From NCBI RefSeq assembly GCF_004217285.1, contig NZ_SHKS01000001.1:372001-436000 (forward strand): a stretch of DNA of 64,000 nt, written 5' to 3'. The first letter of the stretch is position 1. Every line of letters starts with the position of its first letter. The notes beneath the pieces were generated by a model that saw nothing but the letters and a program-made list of their open reading frames with translations, made no database searches and was not told the origin of the DNA. Positions 43,803 to 52,134 of the stretch are shown one piece after another. The translations under genes were made by a program, and so were the position numbers. Origin of the DNA: Streptomyces sp. BK239. Its GTDB lineage: Bacteria > Actinomycetota > Actinomycetes > Streptomycetales > Streptomycetaceae.

Positions 43803-46800
43803 ATGCTCGAGCCGACCGAACCCATCAAGGGTTCCGAAGAACAGAACAACAGCCCCAGCGACACCCTGCCGCCGCGTCGTCGGCGCCGTGCCGCCTCCCG
43901 CCCCGCCGGTCCGCCGGTGGGCGGCTCCGCCGACGCCCCGGCAGAGACCGTCGCGCCGGCCGTCTCGGCCGTCGCGTCCGCCGACCTGGCGGACGACATC
44001 GACGAGGAGAAGACCGACGAGACGGTCGAGACCGTCGAAGCCGCCGGGACCGACGCGACGGAAGAAGCCGCGGAGGCGGCCGAGGCCGAGCCCGCTCGGC
44101 CGCGCCGTCGCGCCACCCGCCGCGCCTCCGCGCCCGCCGGTTCCCCGGACGCGGCGCAGACCGTGGTGACCGCCGAGACCATCGCTCCCGCCGAGGCGGC
44201 AGCGCCCGTCGCGGAGGCCGCCGCACAGGAGACCGCCGTGACGGAAGACGCCACCCCGCCCCGCCCCCGTCGTCGCGCGACGCGGCGCGTGGCCACTCCG
44301 GCCACCGCCCCCGAGGCGACGGAGGCCGTGGCCGCCGGCCGCGCCGACGAGGCGACCGCCGACACCGCCGGGGAGCCCGCCGCCGAGGCCGCGCCCGCCC
44401 CCCGCACCCGTCGTCGTGCCACCCGGCGCTCCTCCGCGCCCGCCGGAGCGCCGCAGGAGACGGAGGCCGCCGCGCCGGTCGAGACCCCCCAGGCCGTCGA
44501 GACCCCCGAGGCCGTCGAGACCCCGGCTGCCGAAGAGGCCCCCGCCGAGCAGACCCCCGCCGAAGAGGCCGCCCCGCGTCGTACGCGTCGCCGTGCCACG
44601 CGCCAGGCGTCCACGCCGGCCGAGGAGCAGACCGCGACCCCCGCGACCGTCGAGACCCCTGAGGCCGAGACGCCCGCCGCGACCGCCGCCGAGACGCCCG
44701 CCGCGACCGCCGCCGAGGCACCCGCCCCCCAGGCCGACGAGGACGCCGCTCCCCGCCGGCCGAGGCGCCGGGCGGTCCGCAAGGCCGCCGTCGGCTTCTC
44801 CGAGCCCGCGCGTCCGGCCGGCGACGAGGGCGACGGGCCGCGTCGCCCCGCCCGCCCCGCCGTCGCCGTGTTCCAGGCGCCCGTCTTCGCCGAGCCCCGC
44901 TTCCAGACCCCGGAGCGCGCGGCCGCCGAAGCCGCGGCCGCCGAGGTGGAGCCCGTCGAGGCCGCCCAGCCCGCGCAGACCGCCGGGACCGAGGAGCCCT
45001 CGGAGGAGCAGACCGGGGCGCGCCGCCGTCGTCGCCGCCGGGGAGCCGGCCAGGGCGAGGAGGCCGCCGAGACCGCGCGTCAGAGCGCCCCGAGCACCCA
45101 GGCCGCCGCCGAGACCGTGAAGCCGTCCGCCGAGGACGAGACGGAGTCGGAGGAGCCCGAGCCCGAGTACGCCGACGAGTCGGCCGAGACCGCGGAGGGC
45201 GCCGACGAGGCGGCCGAGGGCGATGACGACGGCGACGAGGGCGGCTCGCGTCGCCGTCGCCGCCGGGGCGGCCGCCGTCGCCGTCGCGGTGACGCCTCGG
45301 ACGGCGAGTCCGGGGACGCCGACTCCGACGACCTGGCCGCCGAGCAGACCGAGCAGGACTCCGAGGACACCGCCGAGCAGGACGACGAGGACGCCGACGA
45401 GGGGGACGAGGCCGCCGGCTCCACCGCGGGCAGCCGCCGTCGCCGCCGCCGTCGCCGTCGCGCCGGGGACAGCTCCCCCGACACCGAGCCGGGCGAGGGC
45501 GACCCGGAGCGCACCGTCGTCAAGGTCCGTGAGCCGCGCAAGGCCGGCGAGCCGTCCGACGAGGTGCAGTCCATCAAGGGCTCGACCCGCCTGGAGGCGA
45601 AGAAGCAGCGCCGCCGGGAAGGCCGTGAGCAGGGCCGCCGTCGCGTGCCGATCATCACCGAGGCGGAGTTCCTCGCCCGCCGCGAGGCCGTCGAGCGCGT
45701 CATGGTCGTCCGCCAGCACGGCGACCGCACGCAGATCGGCGTCCTGGAGGACGGCGTGCTCGTCGAGCACTACGTCAACAAGGAGCAGTCGACCTCGTAC
45801 GTCGGCAACGTCTACCTGGGCAAGGTCCAGAACGTGCTGCCGTCGATGGAGGCCGCCTTCATCGACATCGGCAAGGGCCGCAACGCCGTCCTGTACGCAG
45901 GCGAGGTGAACTTCGAGGCGCTGGGCATGGCCAACGGGCCGCGCCGTATCGAGTCCGCCCTGAAGTCGGGCCAGTCGGTCCTCGTCCAGGTCACCAAGGA
46001 CCCGATCGGGCACAAGGGCGCCCGTCTCACCAGCCAGGTCTCCCTGCCGGGCCGCTACCTCGTGTACGTGCCCGAGGGCTCGATGACCGGCATCAGCCGC
46101 AAGCTGCCCGACACCGAGCGGGCCCGCCTGAAGACCATCCTCAAGAAGATCGTCCCCGAGGACGCGGGCGTCATCGTGCGCACCGCCGCCGAGGGCGCGA
46201 GCGAGGAGGAGCTGCGCCGGGACGTCGAGCGGCTCCAGGGGCAGTGGGAGGACATCCAGAAGAAGGCCAAGAACGGCGGCTCCAGTGCGCCCTCGCTGCT
46301 CTACGGCGAGCCGGACATGACCGTCCGTGTCGTGCGGGACATCTTCAACGAGGACTTCACCAAGGTCGTCGTCAGCGGTGACGACGCCTGGTCGACGATC
46401 CACGGGTACGTCTCGCACGTCGCGCCGGACCTGGCCGAGCGGCTGTCGAAGTGGACCTCCGAGGTCGATGTCTTCGCCACCTACCGGATCGACGAGCAGC
46501 TCGCCAAGGCGCTGGACCGCAAGGTCTGGCTGCCGAGCGGCGGTTCGCTGGTGATCGACCGGACCGAGGCGATGGTCGTCGTCGACGTCAACACCGGCAA
46601 GTTCACCGGTCAGGGCGGCAACCTCGAGGAGACGGTCACCAGGAACAACCTGGAGGCGGCCGAGGAGATCGTGCGCCAGCTGCGGCTGCGCGACCTCGGC
46701 GGCATCATCGTGATCGACTTCATCGACATGGTGCTGGAGTCCAACCGGGACCTCGTCCTGCGGCGCCTCCTGGAGTGCCTGGGCCGGGACCGTACGAAGC

Positions 46801-48056
46801 ACCAGGTCGCCGAGGTGACCTCGCTGGGGCTCGTGCAGATGACCCGTAAGCGGGTCGGGCAGGGGCTGCTGGAGTCGTTCTCCGAGACCTGCGTCCACTG
46901 CAACGGGCGCGGTGTCATCGTGCACCTGGACCAGCCGTCGGCCTCCGGCGGCGGCGGCAAGCGCAAGAAGCGCGGTCGCGGCGGCGACGGACAGGGCCAC
47001 GAGCACGAGCACGAGACCGTGACCGCGGAGGCCACCGAGGCGGAGGCCCTGCCGGCCGGCGCCGACGCGGAGTCCGAGGCCGAGGTCGCCGCCGAGGTCG
47101 CCGAGCCGGTCGCCCTGGAGGCGCCCGACTTCGCGCCCGACGAGGAGCTGTACAGCAGCGTCGCCGAGGCGGAGGCCGCCGCCACGCGCGGTCGCGGCCG
47201 GCGTCGGGCGAGCCGCCGGGCGTCCGCTCCGGCGGGCGCGCCGAGGGGCAACGTCAGGCGGGCGGCTGCCGCTTCCGAGGAGTCCGGGAAGACCGTGCCC
47301 ACGGCGCAGGACGTCACCGCCGAGCAGGAGGCCGAGCGTCCGGTGCTGCCGGCCGAGGCCGTCACGGCGCAGGCCGAGCCGATCGCCGCGGAGGACCCGG
47401 TCGTCGAGGCGGCTGCCGCCGCCCAGGCCCCGACCGCCGAAGCGCCGGCTGAAGAGGCTCCTGCCGTCGAGGAGGCCGCGCCGAAGGGCCGTACGCGCCG
47501 CCGTGCCACCCGTAAGGCGTCCGCGCCTGCCGGGTCGCCCGCGGGGGCGGAGAGCGCCGTGGTGACGGTCGCCGAGGCCGCGCAGGCCCCGGCGGAGCCC
47601 GAGCCGGCGGCGCAGGCCGCTGCCGAGGCCGCTGAGGCCCCGGCCGAGCCGGTCGCCGCCGAGAGCGCCGCTCCGGCCCGTCCGAGGCGTCGTGCCGTGC
47701 GCAAGGCCACCGCGCCCACCGCGTCCGAGGAGGCGGCCGTCGTGGTCGTCCCGTCGGAGGCGGCCGGGACGGAGGCCGCGGAGGCGGAGACCGTCGCTGC
47801 GGAGGCCGCCGAGCCGGCTGCCGAGACCGCGGCGGCCCCGGCCAAGAAGGCGGCCCGCAAGACCGCCAAGAAGGCCACGGCGAAGAAGGCCGCCACCAAG
47901 AAGGCGACGGCCACCGCGGAGAAGACCGCCGCCAAGAAGACGGCCGCGAAGAAGACGACGGCCAAGAAGGCGGCGGCGAAGTCCACGGCCAAGAAGACGA
48001 CGGCGGCGGCGCGGCGCACCACGCCCTCGGTGTCGGCCACGACCGACGAGGACTGA
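43803..48056 (+). CDS. rne: Ribonuclease E/G family endoribonuclease with long repeat arms
   Basis: A 1417-aa protein. Residues 1 to about 600 are an Ala/Glu/Pro-rich, probably disordered arm; the conserved core runs from about residue 620 (EFLARREAVERVMVVRQHGD) to 1050. The core has the S1 domain (NVYLGKVQNVLPSMEAAFID, IGKGRNAVLYAGEV), the catalytic DNase I-like region with metal-binding Asp in AMVVVDVNTGKFTG and IIVIDFIDMV, and the Zn-link CVHCNGRG. A C-terminal arm ends in a Lys/Ala-rich, histone H1-like tail. Both arms carry a recurring motif such as RRRATRRASAPAGSP (eight copies). It processes rRNA and degrades mRNA. Confidence 0.95.
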   Translation: MLEPTEPIKGSEEQNNSPSDTLPPRRRRRAASRPAGPPVGGSADAPAETVAPAVSAVASADLADDIDEEKTDETVETVEAAGTDATEEAAEAAEAEPARPRRRATRRASAPAGSPDAAQTVVTAETIAPAEAAAPVAEAAAQETAVTEDATPPRPRRRATRRVATPATAPEATEAVAAGRADEATADTAGEPAAEAAPAPRTRRRATRRSSAPAGAPQETEAAAPVETPQAVETPEAVETPAAEEAPAEQTPAEEAAPRRTRRRATRQASTPAEEQTATPATVETPEAETPAATAAETPAATAAEAPAPQADEDAAPRRPRRRAVRKAAVGFSEPARPAGDEGDGPRRPARPAVAVFQAPVFAEPRFQTPERAAAEAAAAEVEPVEAAQPAQTAGTEEPSEEQTGARRRRRRRGAGQGEEAAETARQSAPSTQAAAETVKPSAEDETESEEPEPEYADESAETAEGADEAAEGDDDGDEGGSRRRRRRGGRRRRRGDASDGESGDADSDDLAAEQTEQDSEDTAEQDDEDADEGDEAAGSTAGSRRRRRRRRRAGDSSPDTEPGEGDPERTVVKVREPRKAGEPSDEVQSIKGSTRLEAKKQRRREGREQGRRRVPIITEAEFLARREAVERVMVVRQHGDRTQIGVLEDGVLVEHYVNKEQSTSYVGNVYLGKVQNVLPSMEAAFIDIGKGRNAVLYAGEVNFEALGMANGPRRIESALKSGQSVLVQVTKDPIGHKGARLTSQVSLPGRYLVYVPEGSMTGISRKLPDTERARLKTILKKIVPEDAGVIVRTAAEGASEEELRRDVERLQGQWEDIQKKAKNGGSSAPSLLYGEPDMTVRVVRDIFNEDFTKVVVSGDDAWSTIHGYVSHVAPDLAERLSKWTSEVDVFATYRIDEQLAKALDRKVWLPSGGSLVIDRTEAMVVVDVNTGKFTGQGGNLEETVTRNNLEAAEEIVRQLRLRDLGGIIVIDFIDMVLESNRDLVLRRLLECLGRDRTKHQVAEVTSLGLVQMTRKRVGQGLLESFSETCVHCNGRGVIVHLDQPSASGGGGKRKKRGRGGDGQGHEHEHETVTAEATEAEALPAGADAESEAEVAAEVAEPVALEAPDFAPDEELYSSVAEAEAAATRGRGRRRASRRASAPAGAPRGNVRRAAAASEESGKTVPTAQDVTAEQEAERPVLPAEAVTAQAEPIAAEDPVVEAAAAAQAPTAEAPAEEAPAVEEAAPKGRTRRRATRKASAPAGSPAGAESAVVTVAEAAQAPAEPEPAAQAAAEAAEAPAEPVAAESAAPARPRRRAVRKATAPTASEEAAVVVVPSEAAGTEAAEAETVAAEAAEPAAETAAAPAKKAARKTAKKATAKKAATKKATATAEKTAAKKTAAKKTTAKKAAAKSTAKKTTAAARRTTPSVSATTDED

Positions 48057-48087
48057 GCCGGCGAGGGCCGAGCAGTGAAGGGCTGAA

Positions 48088-48116
48088 CCGAGGGGCCCCC
48101 GCCCGGGGCCCCTCGG
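48088..48116 (+). terminator. Terminator of the RNase E/G gene
   Basis: Perfect 12-bp stem CCGAGGGGCCCC/GGGGCCCCTCGG (48088-48099 with 48105-48116) and a 5-nt loop, 31 nt after the stop. Confidence 0.9.
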
Positions 48117-48186
48117 CGTTCACCGGCCCCGCGCGCTCCCGTCCGGCCCCGCCCGTCCTTGCCGTCCGGGGCCGGACTCGGCCGGT

Positions 48187-48215
48187 TTGACCCCTGACCA
48201 GCCGCCCCGTAACCT
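48187..48215 (+). promoter_or_regulatory. Promoter of rplU-rpmA
   Basis: TTGACC (48187-48192), a 17-nt spacer and TAACCT (48210-48215) give a near-consensus housekeeping promoter about 150 nt upstream of rplU. Confidence 0.7.
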
Positions 48216-48263
48216 TGACCGTCGGCGTGTCGTGTGGCGCGCCACATCCCCGTAAACCTCTTC

Positions 48264-48289
48264 CTCCCGGGTGCCTCGGCGGCCGGGAG
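48264..48289 (+). promoter_or_regulatory. Hairpin in the rplU 5' leader
   Basis: Stem CTCCCGG/CCGGGAG (48264-48270 with 48283-48289) lies in the roughly 140-nt leader. It may be a ribosomal-protein autoregulatory structure, but no known motif was recognised. Confidence 0.3.
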
Positions 48290-48363
48290 AGGTCCGCTCG
48301 TGGCGTTCCGCCCGGCGGCTGGACTGCGGGGGTGCCGTTCCCGAGCGAGAGAGTGAGATCCGC

Positions 48364-48684
48364 GTGTACGCCATCGTGCGCAGCGGTGGTCGCCAGCACA
48401 AGGTTGCTGTCGGCGACATCGTTGAGGTTGACAAGATTTCCACCGCCAAGGTTGGCGACACGGTCGAGCTCTCGACCCTGCTCGTTGTCGACGGCGACGC
48501 TGTGACCAGCGACCCGTGGGTGCTGGCCGGCATCAAGGTCCAGGCCGAGGTCGTGGACCACCACAAGGGCCAGAAGATCGACATTCTGCGCTACAAGAAC
48601 AAGACCGGCTACCGCCGTCGTCAGGGCCACCGCCAGCAGTACACGGCGATCAAGGTCACTGAGATCCCCGCGGCTGCGAAGTAA
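48364..48684 (+). CDS. rplU: Large subunit ribosomal protein bL21
   Basis: A 106-aa protein from GTG 48364, [20 protein letters not shown]. The L21 features [15 protein letters not shown] and the C-terminal [20 protein letters not shown] are complete, and length is normal. It binds 23S rRNA. It is followed by rpmA 14 nt later, the common bL21-bL27 pair that precedes obg in actinobacteria. An earlier in-frame start in the leader was rejected because it would add unrelated residues. Confidence 0.97.
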   Translation: MYAIVRSGGRQHKVAVGDIVEVDKISTAKVGDTVELSTLLVVDGDAVTSDPWVLAGIKVQAEVVDHHKGQKIDILRYKNKTGYRRRQGHRQQYTAIKVTEIPAAAK

Positions 48685-48698
48685 GGGACTGAGGAGAG

Positions 48699-48953
48699 AT
48701 GGCACACAAGAAGGGCGCATCGTCCACCCGGAACGGTCGCGACTCGAATGCCCAGCGGCTCGGCGTGAAGCGCTTCGGCGGTCAGGTCGTCAACGCGGGT
48801 GAGATCCTGGTCCGCCAGCGTGGCACCCACTTCCACCCCGGCGCCGGCGTCGGCCGTGGCGGCGACGACACGCTGTTCGCGCTGCTGCCGGGCGCGGTGG
48901 AGTTCGGCACCCACCGCGGCCGCAAGGTCGTGAACATCGTCCCGGTCGGCTGA
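48699..48953 (+). CDS. rpmA: Large subunit ribosomal protein bL27
   Basis: An 84-aa protein beginning [20 protein letters not shown], the standard bL27 N-terminus, which in this form lacks the cleavable extension seen in Firmicutes. [20 protein letters not shown] and [20 protein letters not shown] are conserved. The ribosome-binding site is TGAGGAGAG. bL27 contacts the tRNA end at the peptidyl transferase centre. Confidence 0.98.
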   Translation: MAHKKGASSTRNGRDSNAQRLGVKRFGGQVVNAGEILVRQRGTHFHPGAGVGRGGDDTLFALLPGAVEFGTHRGRKVVNIVPVG

Positions 48954-48968
48954 TCGGACGCTTACGCG

Positions 48969-49008
48969 AGGCGGACCTCACTTCCCGGTCGGGAAGGCGG
49001 GTCCGCCT
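48969..49008 (+). terminator. Terminator between rpmA and obg
   Basis: Outer stem AGGCGGACC/GGTCCGCCT (48969-48977 with 49000-49008) with inner TTCCC/GGGAA (48982-48986 with 48991-48995). It is followed by TTCGCG and lies 16 nt after the rpmA stop. Confidence 0.75.
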
Positions 49009-49061
49009 TTCGCGTGTTACACCACAACACAGACGTACGTTTTCTCTGGAGGCACCGAACC

Positions 49062-50498
49062 ATGACCACCTTCGTGGACCGCGTCGAGCTGCACATCGCC
49101 GCGGGTAACGGAGGTCACGGCTGTGCCTCCGTCCACCGGGAGAAGTTCAAGCCGCTCGGCGGCCCGGACGGCGGCAACGGCGGGCGCGGCGGTGACGTCG
49201 TGCTCACCGTCGACCAGTCCGTGACCACGCTGCTCGAGTACCACCACTCCCCGCACCGCAAGGCGACCAACGGCAAGCCCGGCGAGGGCGGCAACCGCTC
49301 CGGCAAGGACGGCCAGGACCTGGTCCTCGTCGTGCCGGACGGCACCGTCGTCCTCGACAAGGCGGGCAACGTCCTCGCCGACCTCGTCGGCCACGGCACG
49401 TCGTACATCGCCGCACAGGGCGGCCGGGGCGGCCTCGGCAACGCCGCTCTCGCCTCCGCCCGGCGCAAGGCCCCCGGCTTCGCGCTGCTCGGCGAGCCGG
49501 GTGACCTCCAGGACATCGTCCTGGAGCTGAAGACCGTCGCCGACGTGGCGCTGGTCGGCTACCCGAGCGCAGGCAAGTCGTCGCTGATCTCCGTGCTGTC
49601 CGCGGCCAAGCCGAAGATCGCCGACTACCCCTTCACGACCCTGGTGCCCAACCTCGGTGTGGTGACCGCCGGTTCGACCGTCTACACCATCGCCGACGTG
49701 CCCGGTCTGATCCCGGGCGCGAGTCAGGGCAGGGGCCTCGGCCTGGAGTTCCTGCGCCATGTCGAGCGGTGCAGCGTCCTCGTGCACGTCCTGGACACCG
49801 CCACGCTGGAGTCCGACCGCGACCCCGCCTCCGACCTCGACGTCATCGAGGAGGAGCTGCGGCAGTACGGCGGGCTCGGCGACCGTCCCCGCATCGTCGT
49901 CCTGAACAAGATCGACGTGCCGGACGGCAAGGAACTCGCGGAGATGGTGCGCCCGGACCTGGAGGCGCGCGGCTACCGCGTCTTCGAGGTGTCCGCGGTG
50001 GCGCACATGGGGCTCAAGGAGCTGTCCTTCGCCCTCGCCGACCTGGTGGGGCAGGCGCGGGCCGCCAAGCCGCAGGAGGAGGCGACGCGCATCGTCATCC
50101 GGCCCAAGGCGGTCGACGACGCCGGCTTCACCGTCTCGCGGGAGGAGGACGGCCTGTACCGCGTCCGCGGCGAGAAGCCCGAACGCTGGGTGCGCCAGAC
50201 CGACTTCAACAACGACGAGGCCGTCGGCTACCTCGCCGACCGGCTCAACCGCCTCGGCGTGGAGGATGAGTTGATGAAGGCCGGCGCCCGCGCCGGGGAC
50301 GGCGTGGCCATCGGGCCGGAGGAGAACGCGGTCGTCTTCGACTGGGAGCCGTCCATGACGACCGGCGCGGAGATGCTCGGCCGGCGCGGTGAGGACCACC
50401 GCTTCGAGGCCCCCCGCCCGGCCGCCCAGCGCCGCCGCGACCGCCAGGCCGAACGGGACGAGGCGGACCGGGAGTTCGACGAGTTCGACTCCTTCTGA
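49062..50498 (+). CDS. obg: GTPase Obg (CgtA)
   Basis: A 478-aa GTPase from ATG 49062 with TCTGGAGGC 9 nt upstream. The Gly-rich Obg fold ([40 protein letters not shown]) is N-terminal. The G domain has GYPSAGKSS (G1), [13 protein letters not shown] (G3) and LNKIDVPDG (G4), and a C-terminal OCT domain ([20 protein letters not shown]) follows. Obg supports 50S assembly and influences Streptomyces sporulation. It closes the rplU-rpmA-obg block. Confidence 0.97.
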   Translation: MTTFVDRVELHIAAGNGGHGCASVHREKFKPLGGPDGGNGGRGGDVVLTVDQSVTTLLEYHHSPHRKATNGKPGEGGNRSGKDGQDLVLVVPDGTVVLDKAGNVLADLVGHGTSYIAAQGGRGGLGNAALASARRKAPGFALLGEPGDLQDIVLELKTVADVALVGYPSAGKSSLISVLSAAKPKIADYPFTTLVPNLGVVTAGSTVYTIADVPGLIPGASQGRGLGLEFLRHVERCSVLVHVLDTATLESDRDPASDLDVIEEELRQYGGLGDRPRIVVLNKIDVPDGKELAEMVRPDLEARGYRVFEVSAVAHMGLKELSFALADLVGQARAAKPQEEATRIVIRPKAVDDAGFTVSREEDGLYRVRGEKPERWVRQTDFNNDEAVGYLADRLNRLGVEDELMKAGARAGDGVAIGPEENAVVFDWEPSMTTGAEMLGRRGEDHRFEAPRPAAQRRRDRQAERDEADREFDEFDSF

Positions 50499-50507
50499 GC
50501 GAACGCG

Positions 50508-50554
50508 CGAAGGGTCCGCCCGCACCCCCCGAGGGGATGCGGGCGGACCCTTCG
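50508..50554. terminator. Terminator between obg and the membrane protein gene
   Basis: A 17-bp perfect stem (50508-50524 with 50538-50554, beginning CGAAGGGTCCGCCCGCA) and a 13-nt loop separate converging genes. Confidence 0.9.
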
Positions 50555-50559
50555 TCGTG

Positions 50560-52134
50560 TCAGGCGACCGGCGTCGGCTGGGTGTCCCGGTCGTCGGCGG
50601 AGGACGCGTCCTCGTCCTCGGACCTGCGGGACGGGCCGGAGGTCCCGGCGTCGGTGTCGGTCCGCTTGCCGAAGCGCGGCTTCGCGGCGAGCAGCGGCAG
50701 CGTCAGGATGCCCAGGAACATCGGCGCGAACATGTAGCGGGCCAGCGGCGCCGGGTTGGCCGCCACCACCGTCAGCTGCAGCGCCAGCGTCACCGACATC
50801 AGGCCCACCGGCGCCCAGGAGCGGTGCCGGCGCGAGAACGTCAGGAGCACCGCGTACGCCACGTAGCACCAGGTGCCGCCGCGGAAGAGCAGCCACTGCA
50901 GCTGCGGCGTCTTGCTGGCCTTCCAGACGAAGAACGCCACGTCGTGCAGCTGGTCGTTGAGCGGGCGGATCTTCAGGACCGGCCGGTAGGAGCTGTCCCT
51001 GATCTCCTCGTTCCAGTCCGCCCAGCCGAACAGGTTCTTCGGCACGGACGGCGGGCTGATCAGGGTGTGGCCCATCATGTCGACCGGGCCGGGGAACGGC
51101 GACCAGGCGATGTGCGAGCGGCACAGCCGCGCCGCGATCATCTGGTCCGGCGTCCGCTTCAGCACCCGCATCCACAGGTCCAGCAGCTGGCTGTTGAGCT
51201 CGTCGGCCTTCTTGCGGTTCATCGGCGGCCGCATCGCCCAGTCGGCGTTGTAGCAGTTGGCCGCCTTCCCGCCCCAGTGCGACAGCGGGGCCACCTTCGA
51301 CATCAGCTCGGTGTCGGCCTTGCTGAAGGTCTTGGGGGCCTTGCCGTAGACCACCGCGATGTCCGCGTAGTTCATCGCGTAGACCTGGTCCTTCGTCGGC
51401 GTGATGACGCCGATCGCCGGATAGATCACGGTCTGCAGCAGACCGGCGGTGAGCGCCGGAATCACGGTGGCGACCAGCAGAGCCTTGCGCATCCTCGGCA
51501 GCACCAGCAGCAGCACCGGCGCTGCGATGACCGCGACGAGCAGACCGTTGTTGCGGAACAGGCCCATGCACAGGAAGCCGGCGAAGAGCACCGCGATCTC
51601 GTTGCGGAACGCCTTGTCCCGCGCGGAGTCCACCCCGCGCATCCGGCGCACCACGAGCCGCCCGGCCGCGCCGAACGCCAGGACGGAGCCGATGACGAAC
51701 GGCACGTCCTTCCAGACGAAGATGACGAAGGAGCCGATGGACGGAACCGCCGCACAGGCGACGGTGGCCGCCGCGCTCCACTTGCCCGGCACTCCGAACT
51801 TACGCAGCGTCACCGCCACGTAGGCCAGGGCCGACGCCATGGCGACGCTCTGAGCGAACGTCAGCAGTGCCAGATCGCCTGTGGTGTTGAGAGACAGCCA
51901 CACCAGCGCGTCGTAGGCCACCGAGTGGTTCGACATCCAGTGGCCGGTGGTGACGTGCCACACGTACGCGATGGAGTCGTAACTCATCCCGCCCGGGTAG
52001 AAGGCCGCCCACCAGATCAGGAAGATCACCTGAGTGGTGCCGTAGACGGCCAGCGGCAGCCGTCGTGCGGGCGGGATGCGCTCCAGACGCTTTCTCAGAC
52101 GCTCTCGGTCAAGGGGGATCCTCGTTGCTTTCAA
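50560..52134 (-). CDS. Polytopic membrane protein, GT-C-like
   Basis: A 524-aa protein with about 11-12 helices. The first helix (YGTTQVIFLIWWAAFYP) is followed by a periplasmic loop with Asp and His (GGMSYDSIAYVWHVTTGHW), the arrangement of GT-C glycosyltransferases that use polyprenyl-phosphate sugars. A large central loop (about residues 280-400, ADTELMSKVAPLSHWGGKAA and AARLCRSHIAWSPFPGPVDM) is extracellular. The start is TTG 52134, overlapping the TGA of the upstream glycosyltransferase gene. It may transfer a sugar onto the glycopolymer outside the cell. The C-terminal tail is polar and acidic. Confidence 0.75.
   Translation of the reverse strand: MKATRIPLDRERLRKRLERIPPARRLPLAVYGTTQVIFLIWWAAFYPGGMSYDSIAYVWHVTTGHWMSNHSVAYDALVWLSLNTTGDLALLTFAQSVAMASALAYVAVTLRKFGVPGKWSAAATVACAAVPSIGSFVIFVWKDVPFVIGSVLAFGAAGRLVVRRMRGVDSARDKAFRNEIAVLFAGFLCMGLFRNNGLLVAVIAAPVLLLVLPRMRKALLVATVIPALTAGLLQTVIYPAIGVITPTKDQVYAMNYADIAVVYGKAPKTFSKADTELMSKVAPLSHWGGKAANCYNADWAMRPPMNRKKADELNSQLLDLWMRVLKRTPDQMIAARLCRSHIAWSPFPGPVDMMGHTLISPPSVPKNLFGWADWNEEIRDSSYRPVLKIRPLNDQLHDVAFFVWKASKTPQLQWLLFRGGTWCYVAYAVLLTFSRRHRSWAPVGLMSVTLALQLTVVAANPAPLARYMFAPMFLGILTLPLLAAKPRFGKRTDTDAGTSGPSRRSEDEDASSADDRDTQPTPVA

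Noticed and set aside
43731..47012. Long open frame of 1093 codons on the strand opposite the RNase E/G gene, and many similar long antisense frames
   Set aside because: At about 72% GC the antisense of a GC3-rich gene is often open. The translations are low-complexity Gly/Leu/Ala/Arg and match no family, while the sense frame holds the full enzyme.
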